This document shows positions 11,011-23,495 of a stretch of 64,000 bases of DNA, piece after piece. Position 1 is the first letter of the stretch; every line of letters begins with the position of its first letter. The position numbers and the translations under genes were made by a program. The notes under the pieces were generated by a model. That model saw nothing but the letters and a program-made list of their open reading frames with translations, was not told the origin of the DNA and searched no databases. Source of the DNA: Hofstenia miamia. Its lineage: Eukaryota; Xenacoelomorpha; Acoela. Location: NCBI GenBank assembly GCA_004352715.1, contig SCFE01000106.1:131358-195357 (forward strand), given 5' to 3'.

Positions 11011-11987
11011 TGCAGCATCATCCAAAGATAATCAGAAATAAGCTGCAAACATTGCAAGAAGAGACTAAGATCAAAGAGAAGTTGATTAAAATTATTGTAA
11101 TTAAATCAATTGCTATTATTTCAGATTAATTTGTAAAATGCAACTAAGAAAACAACATGTGTCAAAAAAGAGATAATTGTGTCTGTTGATAAAAATACTT
11201 TTGACTAAATGACGCTTACATTATTTTTAGCCACCATCTTGGCAGAAGTTTAAATTTGAATCAACAGGTACTTCTTTTGGAATTACTATAAATAGATTAG
11301 AAACCATTGTAAGAATTTGATAAAGAATTTTACTTTGAATTCTTATTTTGTTCTTCATTAATGGTTTGATTATTTAATACGATGTTGAGCTAATCAAGTG
11401 GTGTTTAGTAGTGGTCTGGATACATCACAGGGAATGATTCTAGGGTCTCTGTGCCAGATCACGAAAGTGCACATAGGTTAGGTGTAGTGGTTTTCTCTTG
11501 ATTAGCCAATTAGCATTTCATTTCTACATGTATTAGATAATTAATTGTCAGCAAATGGTTGGATTACCAAACCCTAGGAATTATCTTAATATTATTTTAG
11601 ATCTAAATTAGTGACCTATAATTGACCAATAAAATGACCGTACATGTAGTAAATTATAAATGTAGGTTAGGAAGTTGTTTGAACAAATTATATTTAAATA
11701 AGCCAATATATTTTGGTAATGGCTACATGTAATAATATTTAACGAACAACTAGTAACAGTTCAGGTTGCAAATAGATATAACACTTTCACACAATAGAGT
11801 CTAAGTCAAGTTGTGTCATGTCTTGAGTAAGCACTGAGCTAATCTAGGGCACACATAAGCTATCTTGATTGAGCTGAGAACTGGCAGTCAAGCAATGGAT
11901 GGACTGGTGAAACTGGATGAGGAGAAGAAATTAGTCAAGCAGGAACAACAAGTAAATCCTTACCTGCAATAACACAGCTAACATTAT
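11011..11987 (+). repeat. LTR-like repeat, copy A
   Basis: It begins TGCAGCATCATCC and aligns along its length with copy B (11988-13148): shared landmarks are the CATCTTGGCAGAAG region, the GATGTTGAGCTAATCAAG region and the GAGTAAGCACTGAGC block. Its right end stops short of the GGAGGATGTTACA terminus and abuts copy B, so it is truncated or was interrupted by B. No coding capacity is seen. Confidence 0.6.
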
Positions 11988-13148
11988 TGTAGCATCACCC
12001 AAAAGGAATAAGCTGCAAACAAGAGATCAGCATCAAATGATTAATAGTGATTAAATATAATCATAAATATGATTGTAAAATTTAGTTAATTATCTTATTC
12101 ATTAGGTAATATGCAACCAAGTTACAATATTGTACATTCTCTGAGAAAAATACGAGCTGATTAAGTATTTTTTGACAAATTGTAACAAGCGAAATTATGC
12201 TTATGTAAGAACAGCCATATTGGCAGAAGATTAATTCAAAATTCAATATCAGCAGGTACTTAAAACTTTTCAAATAAATAGCTTAGAATTTAGACGAAAT
12301 TTGATGAACAATAAATTATTCGGAGTTTAGTTAATTTTCATTCTTCATTTATCTGGTTTGATATTTAATAAAATGTTCAGCTAAGCAAGTTGTGTTGAGT
12401 AGTGGCTGGATTCCATCATTGGATCGATTCAAAGGGTCCTTGTGCCAGTCATGAAACAGCACTTATGTTACGGATAGGAGTTTTTTGATTCTTGCTTAGT
12501 CTGACTATTGATCTATACATGTACAATTTAATAGATGCTTGAAATGGCTGGATAGCTGAACCCTAGGAATACATATCTATTACTAATAGTAGGAGACTTG
12601 ACTATAATCAATTAAATAAATGACTTTACATGTATTGTTATTAAATGTAAGTATAGGAAACTGCAACATATTAATTAATTGCTAAAGCCAGTAATTTTAC
12701 AGTAATGGCTACTTTAATATTAACTATTTGCAGTTAGTGTCAATGCCTGGTTGCTTTACTTATTCAATCCAACAAACACTTTACAAAATTGAGTTTAAGT
12801 CAGTGACGTCTTGACATGAGTACATGCACTGAGCTAATGTAAGGTACACATAATTGATTCCCATTGAGCTGAGATGGTGCAGTGGACCTGATCAATTGTT
12901 CATGGAAGAGAGGAACTGTGGTGTGGAGATCAGCTTCAGGCAGTAGCCCACAGATGATTCCACAAGGAAACGTCATACAGCTTTGTCATCTAAACAATGA
13001 TGATTAGTACTCAGTTAACCTAACTAGTTAAACAAAGAGGAAATGTCTGGCAGTTTACTAAATCAGTAAATCCTCACCCGCCATTTATTGAGTGATAGTT
13101 ATTAATGATAATACACTGTGCAAATAGGGCCAGGTGGAGGATGTTACA
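11988..13148 (+). repeat. LTR-like repeat, copy B (full length)
   Basis: This is the most complete copy: TGTAGCATCACCC at the left and GGTGGAGGATGTTACA at the right, 1,161 bp, with the terminal inverted repeat TGTARCATC/GATGTTACA. Its last 330 bases match 2106-2423. TG...CA ends, the length and a neighbouring Ty3/gypsy RT support an LTR; a DNA element with 9-13 bp inverted repeats cannot be excluded. Confidence 0.6.
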
Positions 13149-13301
13149 TTATAAAGTAACAGTAGATAAACAGTGATAATGCCTGGTAGAGGATATTACA
13201 AAATTACAACAAAATTCTGAAAAAATTAATAGATAGCAAAATAATATGACTAAGTAAAAACACTTATACAGTAACAACAGTATTTGTAAAACAGGGAAAG
13301 A
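13149..13301 (+). repeat. terminal fragment of another LTR and leader
   Basis: It ends a repeat with GCCTGGTAGAGGATATTACA (13182-13201), the same terminus as at 6805, preceded by a stretch that matches 6757-6790. Copy B therefore seems to have landed inside, and near the end of, an older LTR. The remaining bases lead into the gypsy RT fragment. Confidence 0.4.
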
Positions 13302-13784
13302 AACACAGATTGTGCAGACTTTAGAAAACTTAATGATGTAACAAAAAAGGATGCATACCCCCTTCCAAGAATTGAGGATATACTGTATGAGGCAAATAAT
13401 CATAAATACTTCACAAGTATTGATTTGTGTTGGGCATACTGGCAAGTGCCTATGGAACCAAAAGGCATTGAAAAAACTTCATTTATTACAACATATGGAT
13501 TGTATGCATGGTTGTACATGGCCTTTAGCTTGTGTAATGCACAAGCAACTCTTCTGAGATATGTGATGAAAGCATTGAAACAAAACAACAAGAAAGTTGA
13601 AAAAAGAGTGCAAGTGCAATCTTATGAACTAATGTCTGAGTCAAGGGCTCCATCCACAATTACCAATATCCAAGTTGCATTTGCTTTTAGCCAGTCAGTT
13701 AATGTGGTCAACAAGTTCAGCAACATATGGAAAAAATATAAGCAGATCACCCAACAGATAACAGTTTGCTGGGCATTTCAATAA
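13302..13784 (+). pseudogene. Ty3/gypsy reverse transcriptase fragment
   Basis: The frame reads D-F-R-K-L-N-D-V-T-K-K-D-A-Y-P-L-P-R-I-E at about 13317-13376, then S-I-D-L-x-x-A-Y-W-Q-V-P, K-T-S-F-I-T-T-Y-G-L-Y and A-F-S-L-C-N-A-Q-A-T. These are the fingers/palm motifs of Ty3/gypsy RTs, including the first catalytic Asp. The RT homology stops near 13580, before the Y-x-D-D motif, and the frame runs on into unrelated sequence to a stop at 13782. The RT is truncated and inactive. Confidence 0.8.
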
Positions 13785-14426
13785 AATCATCATCAATATC
13801 TTATCATTACTCAGTGGAGAGACTCCTGGTAAACAAACAATAATCCTTAACACCTCTAGATCAAATTGACTTTTCACTAAGAAACAAGAGCTCCTGATTT
13901 TATTACCAAATCTGCTCTATGGCTTTTTTCAATATACCTCATTGAGGATCCTAATTTCTGCTTTCCTATCTTGTATAAAACAAGAGAACAATTACACAAG
14001 AACAAATCTCATGAGATTGTGTTTGTTCTTATCTCTGCCAAACTCAAGAATAAGCTCTTGCATAAAACTTCTTTACTAATGTCACCACCAGGAAAGAACT
14101 CTAAATATAACACAATCTTTGAAAATGTTAACACAGATCATTAACAAAGAGAACCTGCTCAGAAATTTAATAATTACTCTCATCAGCAAAATACCTCATG
14201 AAACTTTAATTCTGCTGTCTGGAATTGGAGATTTAATGTGATGTAACATGATACAAGAGACACTCCAGTACTATGATATTTCTAAACAGATTGAAATAAT
14301 TACAGTAATGTGAGCAAACACATATCCTACACAAATGACAGAAGAAATTGTAAACAGTAACATATCAATATTTCTTGATGAAGACAAAAATCACATTAAC
14401 TTACTCAGTTTCTTTCAATTCTTTTA
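13785..14426 (+). pseudogene. third decayed copy of the unrecognised LTR-element protein, 5' part
   Basis: Broken segments translate to blocks matching the copies at 5200-5700 and 7140-7450: an S-G-I-G-D-L-M block, Y-Y-D-I-S-K-Q-I-E-I-I-T, M-T-E-E-I-V-N-S-N-I-x-I-F-L-D-E, and L-S-F-F-Q-F-F-Y at about 14398-14425. Several in-frame stops are present. The continuation (H-A-S-D-I-N-T, about 15153) lies on the far side of the inverted repeat that follows, so the copy was split by an insertion. Confidence 0.45.
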
Positions 14427-15148
14427 CTCAAACCCTACCATTCTTTGTCATCTGGTTTCATTATTATACTGTTATAATTAGAATGATAAGTTAGTGGGTT
14501 ATTATTTCCATTAAGTGTAATTAACAGATGATATAATGAACACTATTTAGGTGATGAAGCTTCACAGCTTCATTTCCAGTTGTTGGTAATTGGGAATCTG
14601 CCTGAGGTGAATCTCCACATCCAATAAAACCACTCTTCTATGTTCCAGTTGAATGAGTTCTACCTCTAAGCTCAGCAATTTTACTTATGTTTACCATATC
14701 CTAGCTCAGTGCTTACTCAAGACAAGACACAACTCATCTTAGTCTCTATTTGTAGAGTGTACTGTATACTTCTATTAAGTAATCAAACTATAGTAGAAAA
14801 TAAGTAAAAGAATTCCAAAGAAATTTCTTTATCAATTGTTACAACAAAATTCAATCTATTTATAGTTAATTTGAAAAAGTACCTTTCAATTTCAAAATTT
14901 TGAATTGTTTGTCTGCCATATGGTTAAAAATAATCATGGCCAATTCGCCCCCTTTGCTTTGCCAAATTTGTACAATAAACAAATACAAATTCATAATCAG
15001 TTACACTAATAGCTCTTGGTTGTATTTTACAAACAAATTTAAGTTGATAATAAGTTTTATAATATATTTCTAATCACAATTTAAATTCGATCTTAATTTT
15101 CTTTAACTGACTTTTTTTCTTAGCAGCTTAATTTGTTGGATGATGCTA
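14427..15148 (-). repeat. inverted LTR-like repeat inserted in the third copy
   Basis: In reverse complement this segment starts at GATGCTACA (15140-15148, i.e. TGTAGCATC) and shares with copies A and B the GAGACTAAGATGAG-type block and the TTGAGTAAGCACTGAGCTAG block near 14700. Its other end matches the reverse complement of 6725-6790. It interrupts the protein homology that resumes at about 15149, which shows it is an insertion. Confidence 0.5.
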
Positions 15149-15431
15149 CACATGCATCTGACATCAACACCTAAATGATGCTCTTATTGAACACAACAAA
15201 AAGGAAATCATGCAATGAAATAGCTCAGGGTAGAGGGTTGAATGGTATTAATGCATTACTTTCAATAGTAGTTTAATGAACTTATTAATTCCCATTACAT
15301 AATTTGACAATCTCAATTTTTGTCAATAATGCTATTTTCTGTTAATTATGCAGTATTTCTGACTGTTTCAGACTATTCTATCCTACTGAGAGTTTTGAGC
15401 TGATGCATGGATTGACTGATGCTACAAATAA
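15149..15431 (+). repeat. end of the third decayed copy and following LTR-like tract
   Basis: Homology to the H-T-x-D-I-N-A-x-M-T-L end of the protein family is visible at about 15149-15190 with one stop. It is followed by a purine run (GGGTAGAGGG, about 15230) and an AT-rich tract containing GCAGTATTTCTGA, as after the second copy. The tract closes with TGATGCTACA at 15422-15431. Confidence 0.35.
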
Positions 15432-15745
15432 TTAACTAACTCCTCATGCTATTATACCCTTTCCTAATAAAAATTAAAAGTAAGCAGGATATTATGTTAG
15501 GGAAGAGTGGCCATACTTCGCCAACATGATAAAGATAACCTTTTAGAAGAGTTACATAGGACTAGAGCCTGAATTAGAATAAGAGTAAAGTGTAAGTGGT
15601 AAACCTAAGTGCTAAATATAACCTATGCAAAGTGCATTCCTCACCTTAAGCAATTTATTAAGTGAAAGCATTAATAACAATCTTGACAATGAATGACAAG
15701 CACTACAAATGCCCTAGCCATATACCTATCCTAAGTTAAAGGATA
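15390..15745 (-). repeat. right arm of the large inverted repeat
   Basis: This is the reverse-complement partner of 10017-10365. The match is diverged but collinear, so the pair is old. Between the arms lie copies A, B and the inverted LTR copy. Confidence 0.6.
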
Positions 15746-18700
15746 TACCAATAAACTTGTCTGATGTCTGCATGGTCTGATGTCTGCATGCCCCTTAATT
15801 ACACAGTTGAACATTGGGAAAATGTAATTTAATAAAAGCAAAAACAAAAGAAAATAAAAGTAAAACAGGTTTACTGAGAATACATTGATGAAGAAATAAA
15901 ATGAACAAAACTAAGATATATATATATACAAAATAACTGGTATCTGTAAACAAAAGTATACTGTGAAAATATAGGCAAATATCTGGCAGGTACAAAATTG
16001 CATTCTGTTTCAATTGTACCACATTTAAATATTAGCAGAAATTCAAACTAAGAAAAAAATAGCACTATTTTCAATTATAATCTCCTACTCTGCAATTTCA
16101 TGCCTTCATGAACAAAGTTAATACAAAGTTGTTAGCTGCATATGATTATCACTGATATATGTAGACATTTTGTGATAAAGTAACCATTCATATATAAAAA
16201 TTTAAGGGCTAAACAATGTTGTTTTGGGTTGTTATGTGGTTGTTTTATGTGTCAAAAACAATGCTACCATTTCATTGGTTGAAACCACATTGCTTCAACA
16301 ATGTCACATTATGTTGCTTTTGGTTGTTTTTTATGAATGAAACAGCAATATTTTGAGGTCATAACAACATTGTTTTATTTTGTCACATTAATGTTTTAAC
16401 ATTACTTTTATATGCAAAATAAAATTTTATATTGCTAAGTTGTTCAAACATTGCATTTAAACAAACACAAGACCTACAAAGGGCAGACCACTATTGTCAA
16501 GCATATGCAATATAAACATTTGTTAAAGATTTAAATGAATGTCTTGTATATATATAAATGATAACAATGAGCATAAAATTCTGCCAAATTTAACAAAAAT
16601 TTAAAACTCTAAAATTAAGCACAATTTTGTAATAGTACTTTCTTAAGTCATGAAAAATCTCTTCAGCTCAATTGTAACTTATGTTATTTAATAGCCAATA
16701 TCAAGGTGTGCAAATATTAATGAATAAATTATTTTGAAAATTTGCTTACATGGTATATTATAATTTTATTATTATGTTAGTGGTTGTTGCAACAACCAAA
16801 AGTATGAAACAACTATAAACAACGTAAAAGCAACCAAAATTGTTATCTGGGTAATAATAGGCAATCAGATGAAGTAGTGCTTGTATTTATATACTGGGAA
16901 TTCAATATTTAGAAAAAAACTTCATTCTCAATTGATTGGTAAATAAAGCTATACAATATTTTTAATTTTAGTAAATCAGAATTTTATTAAAATTTGAAAA
17001 AGCTAGATCAAACTTTGAAAATATTTTATTAAATAATAACTTTAATTTGTCTCAAAACACTCAGACTTTGCATGCAAACTCAGGCAAAAGCAAAAATCTT
17101 TTTTGCCAATATCAAAAATGAGAAAAGCTATTAAATTAGCAGCCTAAATAAAGATTTTTCTAAAACTAGAATTTCTATGTTAATCAAATAGTGTACAAAA
17201 TGAATTGGTACACGTGCTAAGATTTGTTTAATGTGGACAGTTGTATGATTTATTTTGAACGATACTTCTAATAACTAAGTATGATTAATATATTATATAT
17301 GCAGCTATGAAAGATTTTAGGTAATAATTAATAATGGCGTTATTGTACTTTAGGGGACCCAGTTTATGTGACGTCATAAAATGGGTATAAACCTCTAACC
17401 CTAACCCCAATCCCTCACTCAAATATAGTTTCAGACGTTTTCCTGATCAACTGACTTGAAATCCGCGATTTACTAGTTACTTAAATTCATATCGCTACAC
17501 TAATTTGGAATCAATCAATTACCGTGTGATGCATTGGTAGCCATCAATTGGGGTATACTATAGTGTTTCCTAATCCGCTTAAGTAAAATCGGTGGTATTT
17601 GAGCAATCATTTTTGGAGGAAATGTCTGTATTAAATAGTTATAGCGTTTTTGTTACCGATCAACTCTAATTTAGGTTGCATCACATTTTTAATATAAGGG
17701 TCACTCAGAAATAAATGTATCGCAAGATTTTGAATAAAACTAATTTTTAGTAACTGTTAATGTGAAGCATCGTGATATGTTCATAATATATCGATCCATT
17801 TCGGGCGTTATTTTACTTTACAGAAGAGAACATGTAAAATACCGCCCCATTTTGTTCCACAAGATTTGCATCTTGATTTTCATCTGCATATTTTGAATTG
17901 GTGTTGCGGTATCTCTGCCGCTTTAGTGTTTTGCCCACTACAGATTTTTTGAAATTGATTGCTAAATTTCGACCAAGTTAAGTAATGTTGTTTAAATTAT
18001 GAACGTAATAAATTTGTGGCAAAAAGTATAGCTGCCATCTATTGCATTCTTCAAAAGACTTGTGGAGATATATGATGAGAGAGGACACTGAATTATTTCT
18101 GGTAGCCTTTCTGGCAAATCCCGCAATTATTAACTGAAATTCTTTCTTAAAGGTGATGAAACCTTGTAAGGAATATCTCTCAATTCTTAGAACGTTGGAT
18201 CAGACTATTAGTTTTGACAAGGTTAGGGCTAGGAACTGCTTAGCTCTCAAAATGTTTGGCCTGATTTTTCTCAAACTTACTTACTTTTCACGAATTTGAA
18301 TTTTTTTGATTTCCTTAAATTCTGCCCCTCCAGCAATGGTTTACGAATCTTCCCTAAATTTCTTTTTCTTCTGCCTCGTATTCACAAAACCACTTGTATT
18401 AATAACTTTTTCTATCGTGTAGTTCAATTTACAAATTTCATAATTTCAAATCTTGAACTTGATTTGTGGTCACCTGTCTCTATTTCTGATTTCAGCTTTA
18501 TAAATAAAAATAGCTCTTTCCTTTCTACAGTTGCTAATTTTTTGATCTTCATAATATGTAGTTTGCACTGATACTCTTCATTTTTTGTAAATATTTTGTT
18601 TTTTTACCTTGTAGACACCATTAGCTTTGTTCACTCTGTACGTGTCTAAGTATTGGCCCCTGCAGGATTTTCCGCAATTATTGGGCTCTATTCAAATCCC

Positions 18701-19525
18701 ATAGTAGTAAATTGCTAAAGAAAAATTCATTTCGTAATAACAAATTGCAAAAATTAAGGGAATCACCTGTAACATTGATATTTGATAGGTTTCAGGCTCC
18801 TTATTAACAATTATCTTATAAATATTCATAGAAAATTATTTCAAGTGTCCGTTCTTTTTCAATTTTCCGTAATACAGTGCTGGAGTCCGTTCAGTTTTAA
18901 AAATTTAGTTTATCCAAATTTAGACTAAACAAAAATTTTTAGTAGTGGCGTCCGCGGGATTCCGTAAACCAGCGTACGCGAAATGCTGTAAATATAATTT
19001 TAAGTAGATATTTGCATTAGCGGAGTTTTTTAATTGCTTGCTTTTACAATTTTGCACTTTTTCCATTTCGAAAGGTACACCCAGTTTTAATGTGGTTTAG
19101 TATTTTTTGTGGGAACTATAGCAAATGATGAATTTTGAGATGTATACCGCTTGGCTTATTTGTTTGGAAGAACTCTGTAGTAGGCACGTCATACTTAATA
19201 ACTGCATCATCAAATGACACTGTTTTCGCGTCCTAAAATTACACTTTCACTTTAGGTTAGAATCTCTACCCGATATTTAGCATTAAACATGACGCCTATT
19301 GATTTTATTTTCGATGATAAACTTATTTGCTGAAGAATAACCTTTATTTTTCAATTGACTGTTTTTTCCTCCTCCCAAATAAATAGTACTCTGAGCAAAG
19401 CAAATTTGACAATGAAATATATGCAAAGTAATAATTGAATGTGTTTGAGGCGATTTTCGTGGCGATTCTTGAAAATTTCTGATTATGTGAATATAATGTG
19501 CTAATTATTTATTGAATATTTTTAG
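15746..19525. other. AT-rich intergenic region upstream of the 4E-BP gene
   Basis: No gene is recognised. 16210-16400 is rich in GTTGTTTT/CAACAAT strings, and a perfect 16-bp palindrome GGTTGTTGCAACAACC lies near 16783, hinting at an old repeat. From about 17.3 kb onward CpG dinucleotides become more frequent (for example 18945-18990), as expected near the 5' end of an expressed gene. A 5' untranslated exon of the 4E-BP gene probably lies here but cannot be placed. Confidence 0.5.
17369..17376 (+). promoter_or_regulatory. CRE-type palindrome TGACGTCA
   Basis: The full 8-bp CREB/ATF consensus occurs once, with TATAAA-like sequence (GGTATAAACC) 16 bases downstream, about 2.2 kb before the 4E-BP start codon. 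It could belong to that gene's promoter if a 5' exon lies nearby; a single 8-mer is weak evidence. Confidence 0.3.
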
Positions 19526-19535
19526 TTCTGACTTA

Positions 19536-22500
19536 ATGAGTGCAAATCCCCAAGATATTCCCGTTAAGTATTATCGAAAGGAAAGTGAAATACCGAATGA
19601 TGCACAACAAAGTGTTGGTGGCACTATTTATTCGACCACGCCTGGAGGTATTTATATTATACTTTCATTGAATAGATAATATGCATACTATATCATCCTT
19701 AGCGTGTATAAACTTTTCACTTTAGCATGTAATAATGTGAGAATTACTTACTTTTTAACAAAACCTTAAGTAAAAAATGTCAATTTGCAATTATCCCCTT
19801 TGGGTATGCATATTTTAACCAATAAAATTTACGAAAAGTCCTATATGTAATAAGAACTTCAAAGGAAATATTTTTTAAATAGTCGCTGTTCATTTATTTA
19901 AAACTAGTCAATGTGAAATATTGTTGGTTATGGAAAATGCTTTGCATTTGTCTCACATTACTTTCTACAGGACGTTCGTAATATTTCGAGCATTGGTGCG
20001 CATTTAAGGGTATGAAGAATGCTCATTAACAGCTTGTTTTCAAGCGAAATATTACAACTACTTGTTATTTGAGAACATTTTCAGACAAAATTTTTGCGGT
20101 GAAGATTTTGAACTGTGACATTTGATAAAAATGTTATTTTAACGTTCTGTATATCAGTTGGCTTTGTCACAATAAAATATCTTGGTCTTCCATCGTAAAA
20201 ATAGTAATTGTGCAGTCAAGAGGCCAGCCTTAAATTCATTAACTATTAGGAGTTCCTTTCTCTAATATGAGTCATGAATCCTCAAAAATAATATTTATTT
20301 TGAAACTTTTTCTGGCTTTGTTTCTGTTTGATTTTCTATAATACGTTCGTTTTTTATTTAAATAGTATTTTAAAGTAGGAATATGATATTGTTAAAGTTT
20401 CGCATGTCATTCATTATTTCTAGATCAATATGCTTCTTAAATGTCCTGAATTCCTCAGTAAACTATTTCACATTTCACTATTGAAGATGCTCAACACCTG
20501 TGCATGCAGTTACAAACTTGTGCTAATCTATTAGCCAAAATTAATGTTCATAGCTCAAAATGTGCATAGACTCTTACACCCCTATACAAAATTCCACTCA
20601 ATTGTTTTAATGTTATCCCTGGCTCAGTATTGAGAACCACGTTCCGTCTATCAACCACGTTTAATTTTTATATAATCAAAGATTACCGACTGCTAAAAGC
20701 AATGTTAATTTTGACTTTTTTGCGTAAATATGTAAACTTTCTGATATTTCTACACATAGGCACGAAAATAGTCTATAGCCGTATGACTTTATTAAAATAT
20801 AAAGAGTCACCACTCTCTTGCACGCCTCCTCCATTGAATGGAATACCTGAAGAAATTTTGAAGAGTCCGCTTTTACGACAGCGTTGCGGAAGTGAACATG
20901 ATGAACGCAGTAAGTTCAATATTTTCATTTTAGTTTATCAATTTTCAGTCCATTAACAGGGTGGGGGTTGAGCTAGAAAAAAGCTAGCTTTCACTCGTAT
21001 GTAATTTACTAGTGTATTTGATATTTTCGCTTGACATAAGTGTGTTGCGTGCTGTTGCCCATGGTCTGAGTTTTCTCCATTAGTACTTAATCAATTTGCT
21101 GATGGGATACTCGCCTCTCACAGTCAAGTGTACCAGCAAATTACGATATTCACAATTCATGTAATGACTTCAGCTCATGAATAAACGTTGTTTTACTAAT
21201 TAATAATTTTCACGCATTTCCCATTATTTTGGTCCTAATATGATAAAAAAATTATTAAATAATATTTTCAAAATAATACGTGGCTGTCCATTATTTGAAG
21301 AATATGAAAAGCATTTAGAGATGAAACTAAAACATTCGTTTTCGAAACACAATTTAATATTTCAATGTAACTAATTTTTTGTGTAAAGCTGACTGAATTT
21401 AAATATAGTAACTGATTGTTTACTTTATAGAATTATTCAACTTGCTACATGTAACAAGATTGATATTATTTTTTAAAATTACCGTAAATATTTACTGTTA
21501 ATATTTCGGTATGAAACCGCGCCTCCATGTTTTACTGATGTGTAAATAAATGCCACCTAATGAAGCAAATCACGCAAGCGCATACAAGGATACCTAAATG
21601 AAATTTTGTTAAAATTGATACTTAGAGATTGTAATTACGAGTGCAGATATGAGTAATTGGGCGAGAACCTTATGTAACAATTGTATTTGCAAAAACCATT
21701 TTCGTCATATAGTTGAGTTAACTATTCTATAGATTTTGTTTCATAGGTAAATTAAAAGAATTTTCTACCTTCAAGGTAAATTAATCAGTGCACATTGTAA
21801 ATCATAGAACACCTGGAATCATATTGTTTCTCTAACTTACTATGTAAATAATTTATGCAATATTTTGGAGTACATCTGTGATTGCTAATTTCAATTATTT
21901 CTTTTCATAAAAACTTAATTGTAAATTACAATACATTTCAAAGTATCCATTTTTGGCATAATGCTAAGTAAATTGGTTGTCCATTTTTTATTCTCCGTAA
22001 AAACCATGGATAATTTGCTTGTCACTGAGCTTCACTATTTCAATTTCTGAGCCTCTTCCTGTATATTGAATAACACTTGGGAATGTTACATCATATTTTT
22101 TAAAATGATAGAAGTTTATTTGCTCGCACAATTTCAATTTATTCAAAAAGGTACTTATGCAACTGTTTCCTAATTCGCAAGTAATTCTATTCTCAACAGA
22201 TTCGATTGTGTAAATTTAAATACAATAAACATTGTTTCAATTTCATTTGCTACTTTTTCTTTTGTATGTTCAACAACGCTTTGTAACAAAATTCATTATT
22301 TTCGAAAAATGTATTAACGTCGCCGCTCATATTCATTTTATGTTGATTTTTTGTCATCGTGTCGTTTATTAACTCAATTTTCCCACGCAAATTTTTTGAT
22401 TGCATTTTCTCTTTACTAATCTGAATAATGCTATCAGTTGGACAAAATATAATTTTGAGGTTTTTGTTGATCTCTGCAAGATATTTTTATGCAACCATAA

Positions 22501-23495
22501 GGATCCCAATTGTCAGAAAATATATCTACTTTGGAATTTTTCAGCATTCATTGATAAATTATATTAAAACGATTTTGAGCTAAACAAAAGTCAGCATTTT
22601 TGTTATCTAATAATTTTGTACAACTGTTTTGCATGTACTGCCATATGGTCTATGTAAAAAAATTAAGCATTCGCTATAGGTTAAACAAATGTTATACAAT
22701 TTTTTTAAAAATTCACGCTATCAAATGTTGTAATTGATTTGTTTCATTACAATTTCAACAAACCAGAAGATACCGCTAGGTTTGGAATTTATCGAGTGAC
22801 AATTTTAATATATTGTGAAAAGGGTTAGCAATTTAGTCCTGGTTTAAATTACTATATCGATACGTGAGCGAATTTCTGCTATACACATGCGTGTTCAAAA
22901 TAATTTAAAAATTTAATGTTTGCAGTACGAATTTTCTTTGCTCTGACACTGAACCGCAAAGTTAAATGCAAATTTCAATTGTCAGTTATTGTCCAACATG
23001 TCAATCTGAAAATTTCCGAACAGTTTTTCCTAGGTAGATCAACTTCGCGGCCATTTTGCATTTGGCGTCCTGTTTTTACGAGAAATAAAAAAATTGTAGC
23101 AGTAGGGTATCACATTTAAAAAGTTGAAATCGGGTCAATTTGGAATCTGTGTTTTGTGATAATCAAGTTGATCTGAATTTTTTAAGAATTAATTAATTTC
23201 CTTTTTCCGATCATGTTTTATTTGGGTTGTTTCTAAACATTTGTGAGTCATGATTCGGAGAATGATACTAAAAATTATTATAGAATTCATTGCTTTCCAT
23301 ATTCCACGCAGTGTGCCGAGCAATTATATATGAAATATATTTGATATTATTTTAAATCCCCCTTCGGATGAAGTTCTTAATCTGAGCCAATTTTGTTGAG
23401 TATTTCAAATATATTTGATTATGATGCGTTCTTATATTTTAGGTCCAATCATGAAGTCATCTAATGGCGATAGTGTTTTTGAAATGGAGTCATAA
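19536..23495 (+). CDS. EIF4EBP: eIF4E-binding protein (4E-BP), three coding exons
   Basis: Coding exons are 19536-19647, 20760-20909 and 23443-23495; every junction has GT...AG and the phases join, giving 104 residues. 4E-BPs bind eIF4E and block cap-dependent translation until TOR kinase phosphorylates them. Visible hallmarks in order: a D-I-P near residues 7-9 at the place of the vertebrate RAIP motif; S-T-T-P-G-G at 33-38 (Thr35 matches the human Thr46 site); the canonical eIF4E-binding Y-x4-L-Phi at 43-49; S-P at 54-55 and T-P at 59-60, matching human Ser65 and Thr70; I-P-E-E-I at 66-70 at the place of the second contact loop; and a C-terminal TOS-type F-E-M-E-S at 100-104. A possible acceptor TTTTTAG at 19525 just before the ATG suggests an upstream untranslated exon. 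Introns are 1,112 and 2,533 bp. Only one T-P-G-G unit is present, against two in vertebrates. Confidence 0.93.
20910..23442. other. second intron of the 4E-BP gene
   Basis: The intron begins GTAAGT and ends TTATATTTTAG. It is AT-rich with scattered short open frames (for example 22916-23119) that match nothing recognisable. No nested gene or recent transposon is seen in it. Confidence 0.7.

Noticed and set aside
16210-16860. Possible MITE with AACAATGTTG-type ends
   Set aside because: The inverted match between the ends is weak and no target duplication is visible.
17397-17418. Telomere-like CCCTAACCC
   Set aside because: Only two imperfect units; no array, so not an interstitial telomere.
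18296-18571. 91-codon plus-strand frame
   Set aside because: Composition follows the local T-rich sequence (F, L, I, S), with no domain, splice or codon evidence; probably chance.
20630-20956. 108-codon frame as an independent gene
   Set aside because: It is the middle exon of the 4E-BP gene extended into both introns; only 20760-20909 is coding.
22916-23119. 67-codon frame inside the second 4E-BP intron
   Set aside because: No recognisable domain and no splice support.
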